Shown piece by piece: positions 52,309 through 63,102 of a stretch of DNA of 64,000 nucleotides. The position numbers and the translations under genes were made by a program. The notes beneath the pieces are model-generated. The model was not told the origin of the DNA, searched no databases, and saw only the letters and a list, made by a program, of their open reading frames with translations. This DNA is from Strongyloides papillosus (taxonomy: Eukaryota > Nematoda > Chromadorea > Rhabditida > Strongyloididae), in the NCBI GenBank assembly GCA_005656395.1, contig SRSI01000038.1, forward strand, positions 434,001 to 498,000, given 5' to 3'. Position 1 is the first letter of the stretch. Each line of letters starts with the position of its first letter.

Positions 52309-52407
52309 GGTTTATAAAACCCAGTTTGAGGTAATTATTAAATTCTGAGGTTAATTCTTCAGCTTTCAAAATTTTGGAATGAAGCTAGAAATAAGCTTCT
52401 AATAATA
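52309..52407 (+). ncRNA. SL RNA gene, complete but with LTR at -1 (unit 2)
   Basis: Exon 52309-52330 (GGTTTATAAAACCC ... AGTTTGAG), GTAATT donor, Sm-type AAATTTTGGA at about 52368-52378, hairpin GAAGCTAGAAATAAGCTTC at 52381-52399. SL RNAs donate their 5' exon and cap to mRNAs by trans-splicing. The transcribed part is whole here, but its natural upstream region is 9.4 kb away, so expression would depend on the LTR or be lost. Confidence 0.85.
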
Positions 52408-52495
52408 TATATAAAAAAAATTTTATTTAATATTAATATATAATAATTATATTTTATTGTAATTTTTATAAAATAATATTTAAAAAATACAAAAA

Positions 52496-52615
52496 GACTT
52501 ACGCCACTAACGGTTCCCAGGAGGTCTCCCATCCAAGTACTAAGATAGCTCGCAACTGATTCACTTCAGAGATCGGACGGGATCTGGTGCATTCAGTAGG
52601 ATATGAGCGTAAGAC
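52496..52615 (-). rRNA. 5S rRNA gene, best-preserved copy (unit 2)
   Basis: 120 bp on the minus strand. Terminal helix CTTACGC/GCGTAAG closes. Typical GATCCCGTCCGATCTC and TAGTACTTGGATGGGAGACC are intact, and T5 follows. Of the three copies this one keeps the invariant segments and is probably functional. Confidence 0.85.
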
Positions 52616-52865
52616 ATTAAAATTGTTTTTTTAAATGAATATTATAATATATATTTAATGATAAACTCTAGATCAAATAGGTTAATATATATTCTTATAT
52701 ATAAAAATTTTTTTATTATTATGATAAATAAACTTTTTTTTTAAATATATAAAAAAAAATAAATATTTTTTAATTATTTATTTGTAAAATTTATATAATT
52801 ATTTATAAAAACAAAAAAAATTAACATTATAATGTTATTAAAAAATATCAAATATTTTTTTCTAT

Positions 52866-52934
52866 CAAAGTGACATAAAAATTATAAATGAATGAAATGA
52901 AATAGATGTAGGGTGGTATTTCTATAAAGTCGTC
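52866..52934 (+). promoter_or_regulatory. SL RNA gene upstream region, unit 3
   Basis: AAAGTGACATAAAAA and AAATAGATGTAGGGTGGTAT at the same spacing from +1 as in units 1 and 2. Confidence 0.55.
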
Positions 52935-53030
52935 GGTTTATAAAACCCAGTTTGAGGTAATTATTGAATTCTGAGGTTAATTCTTCAGCTTTCAAAATTT
53001 TGGAATGAAGCTAGAAATAGCTTCTAATAA
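52935..53030 (+). ncRNA. SL RNA gene, intact (unit 3)
   Basis: Exon 52935-52956, donor GTAATT, Sm-type AAATTTTGGA at about 52994-53003, hairpin GAAGCTAGAAATAGCTTC ending near 53025. It is the only copy in the window with both its own upstream region and an uninterrupted exon. The total of about 95 nt fits nematode SL RNAs. Confidence 0.88.
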
Positions 53031-53137
53031 TATAAAAAATTTTATTTAATAATAATATATTATTTAATAATATTAATAAAATAATTAATGTATTATTTTA
53101 TTGTAATTTTTATAAAATAATATATAAAATACAAAAA

Positions 53138-53256
53138 GACTTACGGCACTAACTGTTCATAAGAGGTCTCCCATCCAACTACTAAGATAGCTTGGAACTG
53201 ATTTACTTCAGAGATCAGACGGGATCTGGTTCATTCAGTACAATATGACTGTAAGA
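53138..53256 (-). rRNA. 5S rRNA gene, divergent copy (unit 3)
   Basis: Shares most substitutions with the unit 1 copy (TGTACTGAATGAACCAG, CTCTTATGAACAG) and has GTAGTTGG for GTACTTGG. T5 follows. May be a variant or pseudogene. Confidence 0.75.
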
Positions 53257-53336
53257 CATTAAAATTGTTTTTTAAATGATTATTATAATAGATATTTAAT
53301 GATAAACACTAAATTAAATAGGCTAATATATATAAA

Positions 53337-53489
53337 AAAAATTTTAGTAATGAGAAAAGTTTTAAATTTGTGAATAAAAAAAACAATATTGTTTATTTAA
53401 TTTTTTTTAGAAAATGTTTTTATTCATAGATTATTAAATATCGAATAAATATTACTCATGTTTAAAACCTTTGAAAATGTACAACCTTT
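53337..53489. other. End of the SL/5S locus
   Basis: Similarity to the 5S upstream spacer ends at about 53336; AT-rich sequence follows. Confidence 0.4.
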
Positions 53490-53663
53490 GGGCCTGCCCG
53501 ATAGCTTAGTTTGTAAGAATGAACTTTCGGCCTATAGTCAGTGTTGACGGGAATACGACGAGTTCGAAAGACATTCTAAGTGGGTCGGCAACAAAAACTG
53601 TCGTGACCGCTTAAAGGTGCGGGGTTAACGCGACAGTTTTGTTGTTCAGGTTCAAAATTTTTT
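53490..53663 (+). ncRNA. tRNA-like Pol III unit (SINE or ncRNA)
   Basis: Box-A-like TAGCTTAGTTTGTAAGA (53502-53518) and box-B-like CGAGTTCGAAAG (about 53559-53570) at about 42-bp spacing. A partial terminal stem (GCCCGA...CTTAG with CTAAG...TCGGC) follows tRNA geometry. Downstream, AAAACTGTCG (about 53594) and CGACAGTTTT (53631-53640) form a 10-bp hairpin, and a T7 run at about 53657 could terminate Pol III. It does not fold as a standard tRNA. Confidence 0.5.
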
Positions 53664-54375
53664 TGCAACGCCATGTTTTTTTTAATTTGAGTAATAATTT
53701 GATGATAATGTTTTTAATATACTTATATTATTGTTATAATTAATAATAATGGAGAAAAATATTTAAAGTGTTTTGTTGGTGACCTTTCCAGTAGATAAAT
53801 GAACTCTTTTATTTTTTTCACACAGAGAAATTACAACTTTAATCAATTTTAATAAATGGCCACTTAGGGATACTAAATTAACTTAACTAAATGACTAACT
53901 TTACTTATTAAAAACCTATGATCTCTTAAACACCATCCAGAGATCCTTTACTTTTCCTCAGTTTCAATACCCCTAGTGGACTGAAATTACAATAGGTTAG
54001 TAAATGTATAAAATAATATAAAAATTATACGATACGTAAGATTTTTTCTACTCATATAATAAATTCAATTAAATGTTAAAATCTCATCTTCCCAAATTTA
54101 TCCATTCCTTCTTTTTGTTTTAAGAGTTCATCAAGAATTTTAACACGAAACAAAATTTGAATTACAATTAACTTACTTTATCACTTAAAATCTTATAAAT
54201 TTTAACCAAAATATCAAAAAAATTATAGATAATTATATTATTTCCAAATAATATTAATTCATATTGTACACTTTTTTATTTATAAAATAAACTATTTTTT
54301 AATTATTGTAAGTTGTATTGTTATTAAAATATTTTATGATCAAATTAACTTATGATTTTAAAAATAAAAAAAATA
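53664..54375. other. AT-rich intergenic, nothing recognised
   Basis: No ORF or repeat supported. Confidence 0.3.
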
Positions 54376-54560
54376 TACATTCAAAGAAAAAAAAGATTTT
54401 TGATGGAAAAAAAAGATTGTTTAGGGAAGAAAATGATTTTTAGGGAATAAAATGATTTTTTTAGGAAAGAAAATGATTTTTTAGGGAAGAAAATGATTGC
54501 ATGGGGAACAAAATGATTGGATAGTAAACAAAATGATTGGATAGGAAAAAAATGATGAGA
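54376..54560. repeat. Tandem repeat of about 24-bp units
   Basis: About seven units around AAAATGATTTTTTAGGGAAG, with variants AAAATGATTGGATAGGAAAC. It ends where the decayed Gypsy integrase frame starts. Confidence 0.6.
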
Positions 54561-54570
54561 TTGTCTCTAT

Positions 54571-57170
54571 GTGTTCCCAGCTACAAGGTTTCCACCCTAT
54601 AAAATAAAACGTTTTCAAGACTTCTATGATGATTCAGAAAAACTACGCACATTTGATAATGGGAAAATCCGAACCCCTAGTGGTGTTCGTGTATATATAT
54701 CTCAGATGATCAGAGAAAAACTTCTTCAAGTTTTTCATGAACATCCTTTGATTGGTAATCACCTTGATTTTGATAAGATTAGTGGTAAATTTAAGACAAT
54801 TTTCTATTGGCCTTCAATGGATAAACTTATGACTGATGTCTGGAAATCATGCCAGATTTGTCAGTTTAATAACGAACAACCTAGTGGTTGGTTGAGACAC
54901 ATTTGAAGAATATTCAACGACCTAAGACGGCTTGGCACATCTTTAATGCTGATTTTCCACACGTTGACAATAAATATGTCTTTGTCATGGTAGATAAATA
55001 CAGTAAATTTGATGTTGCAACAGTTTGCAAGAAACAAAATGGTCCAACTCTCAAGAATATGCTAATGAAGTGTTTCACATTATTAAGCTTTCCTAAAGTA
55101 TTACGATCGGAAAATCGTCCTGCATTTATCTCCAAAGTAGTAACTGAATACTTGAAATCAGTAGAAGTTACCCAACAGTTTAGTTCATCTCATAACCATA
55201 AAAGCAATGCTATTTTAGAGCGATTTAATCGTACACACACAAATTAAAAATTCCGCAATTTAAGGTTGCAATTTAATGCTAATTGTCATACAATTCACCT
55301 AAAATTGTATAACAATTTAATGAATTTCGTATTACATTTTTACTAATTTTTGTATAGGTACAATTCTATTCGAATTGTATTACAATTTAGGTAGAATTGT
55401 TATGCATTCCAGGTAGAATAGTTTTGCATTTTAGGAAGAATTAGTTATGCATTTTAGGAAGAATCGTTAGGCATTTTAGGTAGAATTGTTTTGCATTTTA
55501 GGTTGAATTGTATGACAATTGAGGAAGAATTGTATGACATTTGAGGGTGAATTGTATGACATTTGAGGAAGAATTGTATAACAATTTAGGTAGAATTGTT
55601 ATGCAAATTTTATAAAAAAAAATTATCAAATATATTTAATTAATTATATTCTTCTTAGAAAAAAGAAAAATAATATATAAAAAGATTAAGAATTAAATAA
55701 AATTACTATAAACTTATCGATGTACCAAATTAATCTAACAAACTTAGTAAAAGTTTTGAAATATTATATATAAAATCACAAAAATAATGTTAGTACTTAA
55801 AAACATTGTTATTTAAATATGGAAGAACTTTCATTTTCTAAACATTTATAATATACATGTACTTCAATATAAATTTAATAAAGATTTTATTTTAATAGTT
55901 AATTAGTAACTAATATATGTGGTATGAACTATGTAACAAAATTTTTATAAATAATTTTCAAAAATTTTACTTATCTTATTTTCCGTAATCACTTTTTTGA
56001 ATCATATAATGTTGATCTATTTGTAAAATTCTTGACCATTTTTATTTTTGTTTTGTGTTTTCATTAATAAAATTTTCTAAATTTATATTGAGATACAAAT
56101 ATATTATTAATGTTTAGAAAATGAAAGTCCTTCTATATTTAAATAACAATGTTTTAAAGTACTAACATTATTTTTGTGATTTTACATTTAATATTCCAAA
56201 CTTTTATTAAGTTTATTAGATTAATTTAGTACATTACTTAGTTTATAGTATATTTATTTAATTCTTAATCTTTTTATTTATTATTTTTCTTTTTTCTAAG
56301 AAGAATATAATTAATTAAATATATTTGATAATTTTTTTCTATAAAATTAGCATAACAATTCTACCTAAATTGTTATACAATTCTTCCTCAAATATCATAC
56401 AATTCTTCCTCAAATGTCATACAATTCACCCTCAAATGTCATACAATTCTTCCTCAATTGTCATACAATTCTACCTAAAATGCAAAACAATTCTACCTAA
56501 AATGCCTAACGATTCTTCCTAAAATGCATAACTAATTCTTCCTAAAATGCAAAACTATTCTACCTGGAATGCAAAACAATTTTAACCTAAAATGCATAAC
56601 AATTCCTCCTAAAATGCAAAACTATTCTATTCATTTTGTAAAATTTCCTTTTTTGTAAATGTAATACAATTTTACATAAATTGTCATGTGCATCTTAAAT
56701 TGCGGAATTTTTAATTTGTGTGCATTACGTGATGCTATTCGTATTCGTAAAGGAATGTCACTTTTATCAGTGGTTTCTCATTTTGTTTACGCCTACAATC
56801 GTTCAAAAGATAGAAGTACTGGCCTTTCACCAGCACAAATCCTTTTGAATATACCTGATAGGATTCTACATGATGAAGCTATCCACAATGGTCTCAGTGG
56901 TATTTATGAATTAATCAAGGATACAAAAGATCAATTTACTGATCCTGAACAATCGCGTAGTTGGATTAAATTCAATGTTGGTGATCTCATACTCCGTAAA
57001 TTTATGCATAGGAAAGATGCATCAACATCAATGAAGAATCAACCAACATGAAAAGAACCTTTTAAGATAATTAAACATTTATATGGTGATACATATGAGA
57101 TATTACGTCTCGGAAAACAACACACACGTCTCTCATACGAAAAATGACATGCTGATAGGATGAAGAAATA
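54571..57170 (+). pseudogene. Decayed Gypsy integrase, split by palindromic element
   Basis: Related to the integrase of element 3. First piece 54571-54906 (zinc finger ending CQICQ), frameshift, second piece to 55235 with D (NADF) and a mutated second catalytic position (RSENRP for RSDNGP). After the insertion at 55236-56722 it resumes at 56725 (LRDAIRIRKG...YAYNRSK). TGA replaces Trp in QPTW at about 57048, and another frameshift comes at the end. No LTRs were found around it. Confidence 0.8.
55236..56722. mobile_element. Palindromic element with CACACAAA ends and internal repeats (B)
   Basis: Ends CACACAAATTAAAAATTCCG and its complement, flanked by CA on both sides. The target reading frame rejoins cleanly if one CA is removed. 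Each arm carries about ten 22-25-bp units such as TTTAGGTAGAATTGTTATGC. The arms pair over most of their roughly 700 bp, so nearly the whole 1487 bp is a palindrome. ORFs inside are repeat translations. Confidence 0.85.
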
Positions 57171-57633
57171 CATCCCATCACTCCATAACATTAGCTTATG
57201 GAAGCTACGTCTCACAATGGCCAGCCTTCATAAGCAGACCATATTTACTCAGTTACATTATCATTGATAATAAAAACATTGTACATATTTACCATCTACT
57301 TTCTTATTATAAAACTATTATCCTATTACTATTTACTAACACCAATAATTTATCGACAAGTAAACCTATTATATCAACTATTTTGATTCATTTACGAACA
57401 ATTATCATAACAAACCTTTATTAATGAAAAAAATTAAAGCATAAAATCAATTACGCAATTATATTTAATATTAAAATGAGCTATATCATAGTTTTATGAT
57501 ATTATTAATAGCCTAAAATATTACATAAAGAGTATTTTTATTAAAGAGATCATAGCGTATACAAATTACAATGACATTAAAGAAGATGAAATGACTTATT
57601 TAAAGGCATCATACTTCATGAAAACAACTTTAT
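57171..57633. other. Intergenic, nothing recognised
   Basis: No ORF or repeat supported. Confidence 0.3.
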
Positions 57634-59060
57634 TCAGAGTGCTACAGCGGCTGCTAGTTGTTTTCTCATATTCAAGGGATTCGACCACACCTTCGCTACG
57701 TTGGAGGGTAAACCAGCTTCACAGATCTTGGATAAGATGGTCGCATCCAGATAGAATATTTTGCATGTGGTATGGAACGCCGCTTTCTTTAATTTGAACG
57801 CCGTCATAGCGTAATAATCATTATTATTCTCCTCTTCTGGGACGACTTCGATAGTGCGTGTCCACTTACGCCTTATTGCAGTCTTGTAACACCAACACTT
57901 CCGCTCTCTCAAACATCCCACTGCTTTAAGTGTTGAATTCGTGGTCAGGTACACACCTATTCGTTCGGTTAATGCACAATCATCTAGAATGATAACATGC
58001 AGTTGTGCCAACGACCCTAACAACTGATTCCACTTAACATCATAAGACATCTTAAATTTCTCCAAGATCAGCACTTGGAGCGTGGATGGTAGTGGTCCAG
58101 CCACACTTCCTCCCCCATACACAATATGCAAACTGTCCATCCAGGTTTCACAGCACTTGGAAACACAGTTGTACTAACTAAAGTCAAGGAGATACCTGGG
58201 AAGAAAGCCTCCGCGTTGCTACTCAATATGGATGTTACTGTATTCACAGGAATCATCACACCATAGTTAACTATGGGTGGGTTTTCTTCAGAATCCATCG
58301 TCGGGGTAACACGGTATTCATCTATATGTATAGCTGAGCGACACGATTCTACAAGCTTGAACGATGTATCAGCCATGATCATGCGTTTAGCCATAGGATA
58401 CTTCAGAACATAGCCAATGGCTGGGATCAACAGCTGCGCTTCCACTGTATGTGTCTGATGATTCAGACGTGTTACATAATCCGTTATCTCCATCTGCAGC
58501 ATCTTCATCCGCTTCTTATTAATAATTGGTCTGTACTGCTGGCACATTCTATTAGCAGGGTCAGAAAGAGCAGCCTTTCTTATCTGCTGCATAACTGAAC
58601 ATTCGGCAGTGCCTTTCCTGGTACGCCTTCTAGAAACACCAGGTGATGGGACCCTTCGACGACGTGTTGGCACTACAAACATAGGTTATTGTAGCAATAT
58701 GCACTTACTGTGACGTTCCACTTCGTGATCCACATCCAAGACTTTGGAAATCCTCTGGCCGTTGTTCAGCGACACCCGAAGACGATGAAACTTGGATGAA
58801 ATACCTAATCCAGACGGTCCGAATTCAGCAGCCTCGATAACCTCCTCTACTACTGTTTTAGGATTAACAACTTCACTACCTGGTTCAACACCATGAGGAG
58901 ATACAGCATCGATAGGGACAAGTGAAACCCGATCACCGCTACCACTATCCTCATCATCAAATAGCCGCTCGGCATCACTGGATAGCTCACGTTGTGGATC
59001 ACCAACGGTACCGCAACCGATAGTAATTAAAGGAGATTGACCTGAAACTTACTTAATAGT
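57634..59060 (-). pseudogene. Unrecognised spliced, GC-richer gene
   Basis: An upstream exon at about 58730-59060 (SDAERLFDDEDSGSGDRVSL ... KFHRLRVSLNNGQRISKVLD) ends at a GTAAGT donor. A short intron of about 45 bp (ending TTTGTAG) leads in frame to an Arg-rich segment (PTRRRRVPSPGVSRRRTRKG) and a body to about 58110 (QQYRPIINKKRMKMLQMEIT ... LIPAIGYVLKYPMAKRMIMA). The text continues after a frameshift near 58140 (MDSLHIVYGGGSVAGPLPST ...) to a stop at 57634. Base composition is visibly less AT-rich than the neighbours. The body looks beta-rich and could be a viral or retroelement structural protein, but I recognise no family. The frameshift suggests decay. Confidence 0.45.
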
Positions 59061-59700
59061 TCTTCCACAGTGAGATCCTTTCCTGGAGCTATACTAGTTA
59101 CTAGTTCTTTAACTGCTTCAAAAAAGCAACTGATAATAAACATGAAGATTCACGGGTTTTTTAGTCATGGGCATCTCCCATCTTGAAGAGAGTGGACCCA
59201 GGATCACAAAAGAAATGATAAGATAATCGCCACCCACAACACTTGGCTGGTACAATTCAGAAATACTTAAATTAAGAGCGAACGGACTAACCATGTAATT
59301 AAAATATAATCTCAGGTTTGAATTCATAGAAAAAAGTAATTATCACTAAAGCACAGAACATAAGATACAATTAATTTCAAATCTCAAATGATTACATTAA
59401 GGAAATAATAAATAATAATAAACATTAATAAATACTAAATAATAATAATAAAAACTATGGGGGGATGTAAACCCGTCTCTAGGTGAGCTTAATAAATACT
59501 CAACCCTATAGATTTCTCATTCAGTCTTAGTCTTGTCTTAGATGTTATATCGCTATGTTCTAATAAACACATTTTATTTATAATAAATTTTTTATTATTA
59601 TTAACTATTAGCTGATAAGCTAACACTCCAATCACACCTTATCATTGAATTTCTTTCCTTTTATACCATAAAAACTGGCTCTTCTCCTCCCATTCACTAT
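59061..59700. other. Intergenic, nothing firm
   Basis: Minus-strand text at about 59040-59100 (APGKDLTVEELLSKFQ) may belong to the gene at 57634-59060 in another frame. Otherwise nothing. Confidence 0.3.
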
Positions 59701-60420
59701 TCAGTAATTTTTGTTTTCAACGCTATTACCAATTTCTTGTACCAATACTGGCCAACCGATATATTCAGCACCTGGTCCATCTGATGTTTCATCTCCAGTA
59801 AGGTATATGGATACTTCGGGATGCCAAAAATGTAACTTTTCTTCTTTGATTTTAACCTTGGTTTCATAAAATGAATAAAAGATGATACCATCCACAACAA
59901 ATCCGCACTCCCATTCATTACAGGGGCAAGAATCATAATTAGCGGTGGCGGCTGGAAATGTTATTGGATCACCTCTGACTGTAAACATTGTATCATTTCT
60001 CCATATCACAGGAATAAAATCGATTTTCTTGCAATTTGATTTGTTGGTTACTTTCATGTAATCTCCCAACATGGTTAGAGTAACCCAATTATCTTCTGGT
60101 ATTTCTGCAGGCTGCATGCTAATTGGTAGAACTAGTGCAACTAAACAGATAGCAATAGCTAATGCTCCAGAGTATTTGGTAATGGTAAATCTTCTTCTGA
60201 ATCTATTAGATTGTGGTTTAGCGTTGTCACTTCTATTTCTGCAATGCTTGGCAAGATGTTTTGATCGGCCACATATGTAGCATTGTGCAGGGTTAGCTCC
60301 ACATTCGTTAGCCCAATGTTCTGGTTTGTCACAATTGAAGCCAGGTACTTGATGCCCATCAGGAGGTTCTGGGTCTTTGCTAATGTTTCCATCTTCTTGG
60401 AATCCATTTTTCTATTTTTA
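59701..60420 (-). pseudogene. Gag nucleocapsid fused to a signal/TM domain (decayed Gypsy)
   Basis: One minus-strand frame, open from about 60415 to 59701. It reads a degenerate knuckle (FNCDKPEHWANEC, first Cys lost) and a complete CCHC knuckle (CYICGRSKHLAKHC), then an Arg-rich linker (NRFRRRF). A hydrophobic segment follows (GALAIAICLVALVLPISM), then about 140 residues with cysteines (KSNCKK, DSCPCNEWECGFV). This is the layout of element 3 (basic Gag tail, hydrophobic segment, Cys-containing domain), but the sequence is different. An ATG at 60407 opens a shorter frame that is only a shadow. The N-terminal Gag and the whole Pol are missing. Confidence 0.65.
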
Positions 60421-61769
60421 GTAACTTCTATTTTGTTTCCAAAGTAGAAAATAATAAATGGTGACTATTCGGAGCAATACCTCAGTATATATACTATCTT
60501 TAACTTAATTATTCAGTTGCCTTATTTACTACAATAATGGTTTCTTTCTCCCCACTGTGTTTTGGTGTTTTTATTATTTCATTATCTACAGTTGTGGACA
60601 TAAAAACAACCATTACGCAAAGAAAGCATTCATGCAATAAACATGGTACAATTGCCCTTTTTGTCTAATAGCTTTAGAATTTCCTTAAAACGTATTTCAT
60701 TTATTATTAATGTCTATCTAGTATTAATATTATTATTTAAAATTGTTTCGCTCTACTTCAAGATCTTTCATTCGTATTCAAATTGAATTTTTAATTTTTC
60801 GCTTAGTTTCGGAGGTCTACTATTAAAAATTCTCTCTTTTCAATGCTCTTCACTTTTAATTCTTTTTGTTTCTTTTAAAAACTTCTACTATAATTGCTTT
60901 GGGGCTTTTAGTGCATCCTTGTATGTTTTCTATTTTGTGCTTAGATGGTAATTATGTATTCCATTTGCTATGATGTGATTTTGGTAACTACTATTTGCTT
61001 TTTCCATTTTACAATTCAAATTATTTTCGCTTTACCATCTCCTTTGAATACGAATTTTTCTTAGTGAGTTACTATATACCTTTTTATCTTTTTTGGATAC
61101 TGATTTTCTGTTGCGAGTGTTTCATTCTGTCTTCAGCTACGTGGGCCCATTATGTAGCTTCAGATCTTCCAGCCAAACTGGAAGAGTGATGTTCCTAGCC
61201 GTTTTTCTCCGGTCTCTGGGTCTCCCAATATTGCTCTCATGAAGATAGAAGCAACCCTTGAGGTACTATCTAGTGAATGCACTTCTTTCTTTTCCATCAA
61301 CCCAGGTTTCCTGCCTAATATCCTCCTTTATAATCTTCAGGGATTCTCCTGCTGATATCCGTTATTTAACCAGAGTGACACCAATGGCATCGTTACTCCC
61401 TACGCTGGAATTCAAATCCTAGCGATCAGCCTTTGGACCGGTTTTTCCTATTCCGTATCTTATTATGATGGTACCATCTCTACAACTCTTTATAGCTCTT
61501 CCTACCTCTTGATTAGGCTCAAGCAGAGTAGGGCATTACATCCACACTGACGCACACTCCGCTGAATTTCCATTTTTAGTATAATATCGAAAATCGTCTT
61601 CTTGAAGAGTCTTTCACTTTCTTAGATCCTGTTATTTTACATTGTTACTTTTATTCTTCATTAGCTAAAACATTATTTTCCATCTGGATCTATTTAATAA
61701 AATTTTAAAATTGTTTCCATTGTGTAGCGATTTTAAAACCCTCATTCTTTGTATTGTAGATTTTTATTT
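60421..61769. other. Probable leader of the decayed minus-strand Gypsy element
   Basis: No coherent frame. Position between the LTR/primer-site remnant and the gag-like frame suggests leader plus lost Gag N-terminus. Confidence 0.3.
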
Positions 61770-63102
61770 ATTTCCACAAATCTCGGTGGAATCTTGTTAA
61801 CTCTGCCAATTACCTAAGGTGAGTTATGGGTTTACAAATATAGTGAAAGATAGTAAGTTTATTAATATACTGTATTTACTAGCAAAACAATAATTAACCA
61901 ATATTATTAATACAAATTATACATTATTTACTAGAAAATTATAAGACTAGGACACTATAAGATAGAGATATTTTCTCTTGGGTGTCCCTAGAAAGATATT
62001 CCCATCCAAGTGCGCATTTTCCATATATTTTAGTTCTTTTATAGTTGTTATTTCCATAAAACCCAGGGCGGAGTTAACACAGTAGACTAAAAGAAACTTG
62101 ATAAGATTAACTAGACTCCGACTTTTTAAACTAAAAACTGGTGTAAACAATAATGTATATGAGAAGAAGGCTAAAGTTCGGAATAAGGGCGACCACCGTC
62201 AAATTGTTTTTTAATGGGATATTCTTGGAATAAAGGGTATTTTAAGCATAGATAACGATGAACAAACATATTTTTAAGCATTTTAAAACATTTGCAGCAA
62301 ATTTTTTTTTGTGCAGCATTTGTATTTTCGAGTGATTTTTTATAGTTTTTCGGTATTATAAGCATGAATAAAAATTAATAAACATATTTTTTTGTATTTT
62401 TTAACATTTGCAGTAAATTTTTTAAAAGAAAAAAGGCACTGCCGTCGTTATCACACCACATATAGGAAATTTTACAATTAATTTTTTTTAATAATAGGTG
62501 GCCCTAAAGAGGGCCGTTGGGTTAAAATTGATTAGTATTAGGAAAACTAAGGGGCAGACATGAGACCTTAAGTATTACTGGTTCTTCTTCTTGTTTTAAC
62601 TTGTGAAGCAACTGGTGGACTCAACTGCCTATCTAAGTGATGTTGACCATCAGTTCCGAGATCCTCTTCAATGGATGTTTGACTGTCATCTTTGTTTTGA
62701 TTTGAAAGCATTTTTGGTTATTTTTTACTGTCAATTCATTTTTTCATCAAATTTCTCATTTTTCTATCGAATGCCTTGTTATCATTATCAAATTCCTTGT
62801 TTTTAATGATTTTTAGTTAATTTGATTGAAAAAAATTTTTTTTAAAAATTTTGATTTTTTTAAGTGAAAAAAAATATTTTTTAATTTTTAAAAATTTATA
62901 AAAATTTTAAAAATGCTCATTAACTATGATATTTTATCCTAAAAACATCATAAAAGCAAAAAAAAAATAGTCACAATCAAGAAATAATTGGTCGCCCTTA
63001 TTCCGAACTAGCTCCTGAGAAGAATTTATTAAATAAAAAAGAACAAAACAAGTAACATAAATTTGTAAATTTATATACACATAATATATGGGTGTGTACA
63101 CT
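61770..63102 (-). repeat. LTR remnant of a minus-strand element-3 relative
   Basis: At 63102 the minus strand starts TGTACACACCC and follows the element 3 LTR (TTACAAATTTA, GTTACT, TTTAATAAAT) until a MITE at 63009. The LTR text resumes beyond the MITE to about 62141. Near 61797 the minus strand reads GTTAACAAGATTCCACCGAG, like the LTR end plus primer site of element 3, so more sequence was inserted in between. Confidence 0.55.
62175..63009. mobile_element. MITE, TIR AGTTCGGAATAAGGGCGACC
   Basis: Perfect 20-bp terminal inverted repeats AGTTCGGAATAAGGGCGACC (62175-62194) and GGTCGCCCTTATTCCGAACT (62990-63009). 835 bp, AT-rich, no coding capacity; inserted into the LTR remnant. Confidence 0.75.

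Noticed and set aside
53490..53590. A functional tRNA gene
   Set aside because: Boxes A and B are present, but the acceptor and T stems do not pair properly and no clear anticodon arm forms.
56325..56522. Repetitive 65-codon ORF
   Set aside because: It only translates the tandem units of the palindromic element.
60159..60407. 82-codon ORF starting MDSKKMETLAK
   Set aside because: The overlapping frame on the same strand holds the CCHC knuckle and hydrophobic segment, so this is a shadow.
61955..62070. Another 5S/SL unit near 62 kb
   Set aside because: Only ACTTGGATGGGA (minus) and ATAAAACCCAG (plus) match, in the wrong order and spacing; too short to claim.
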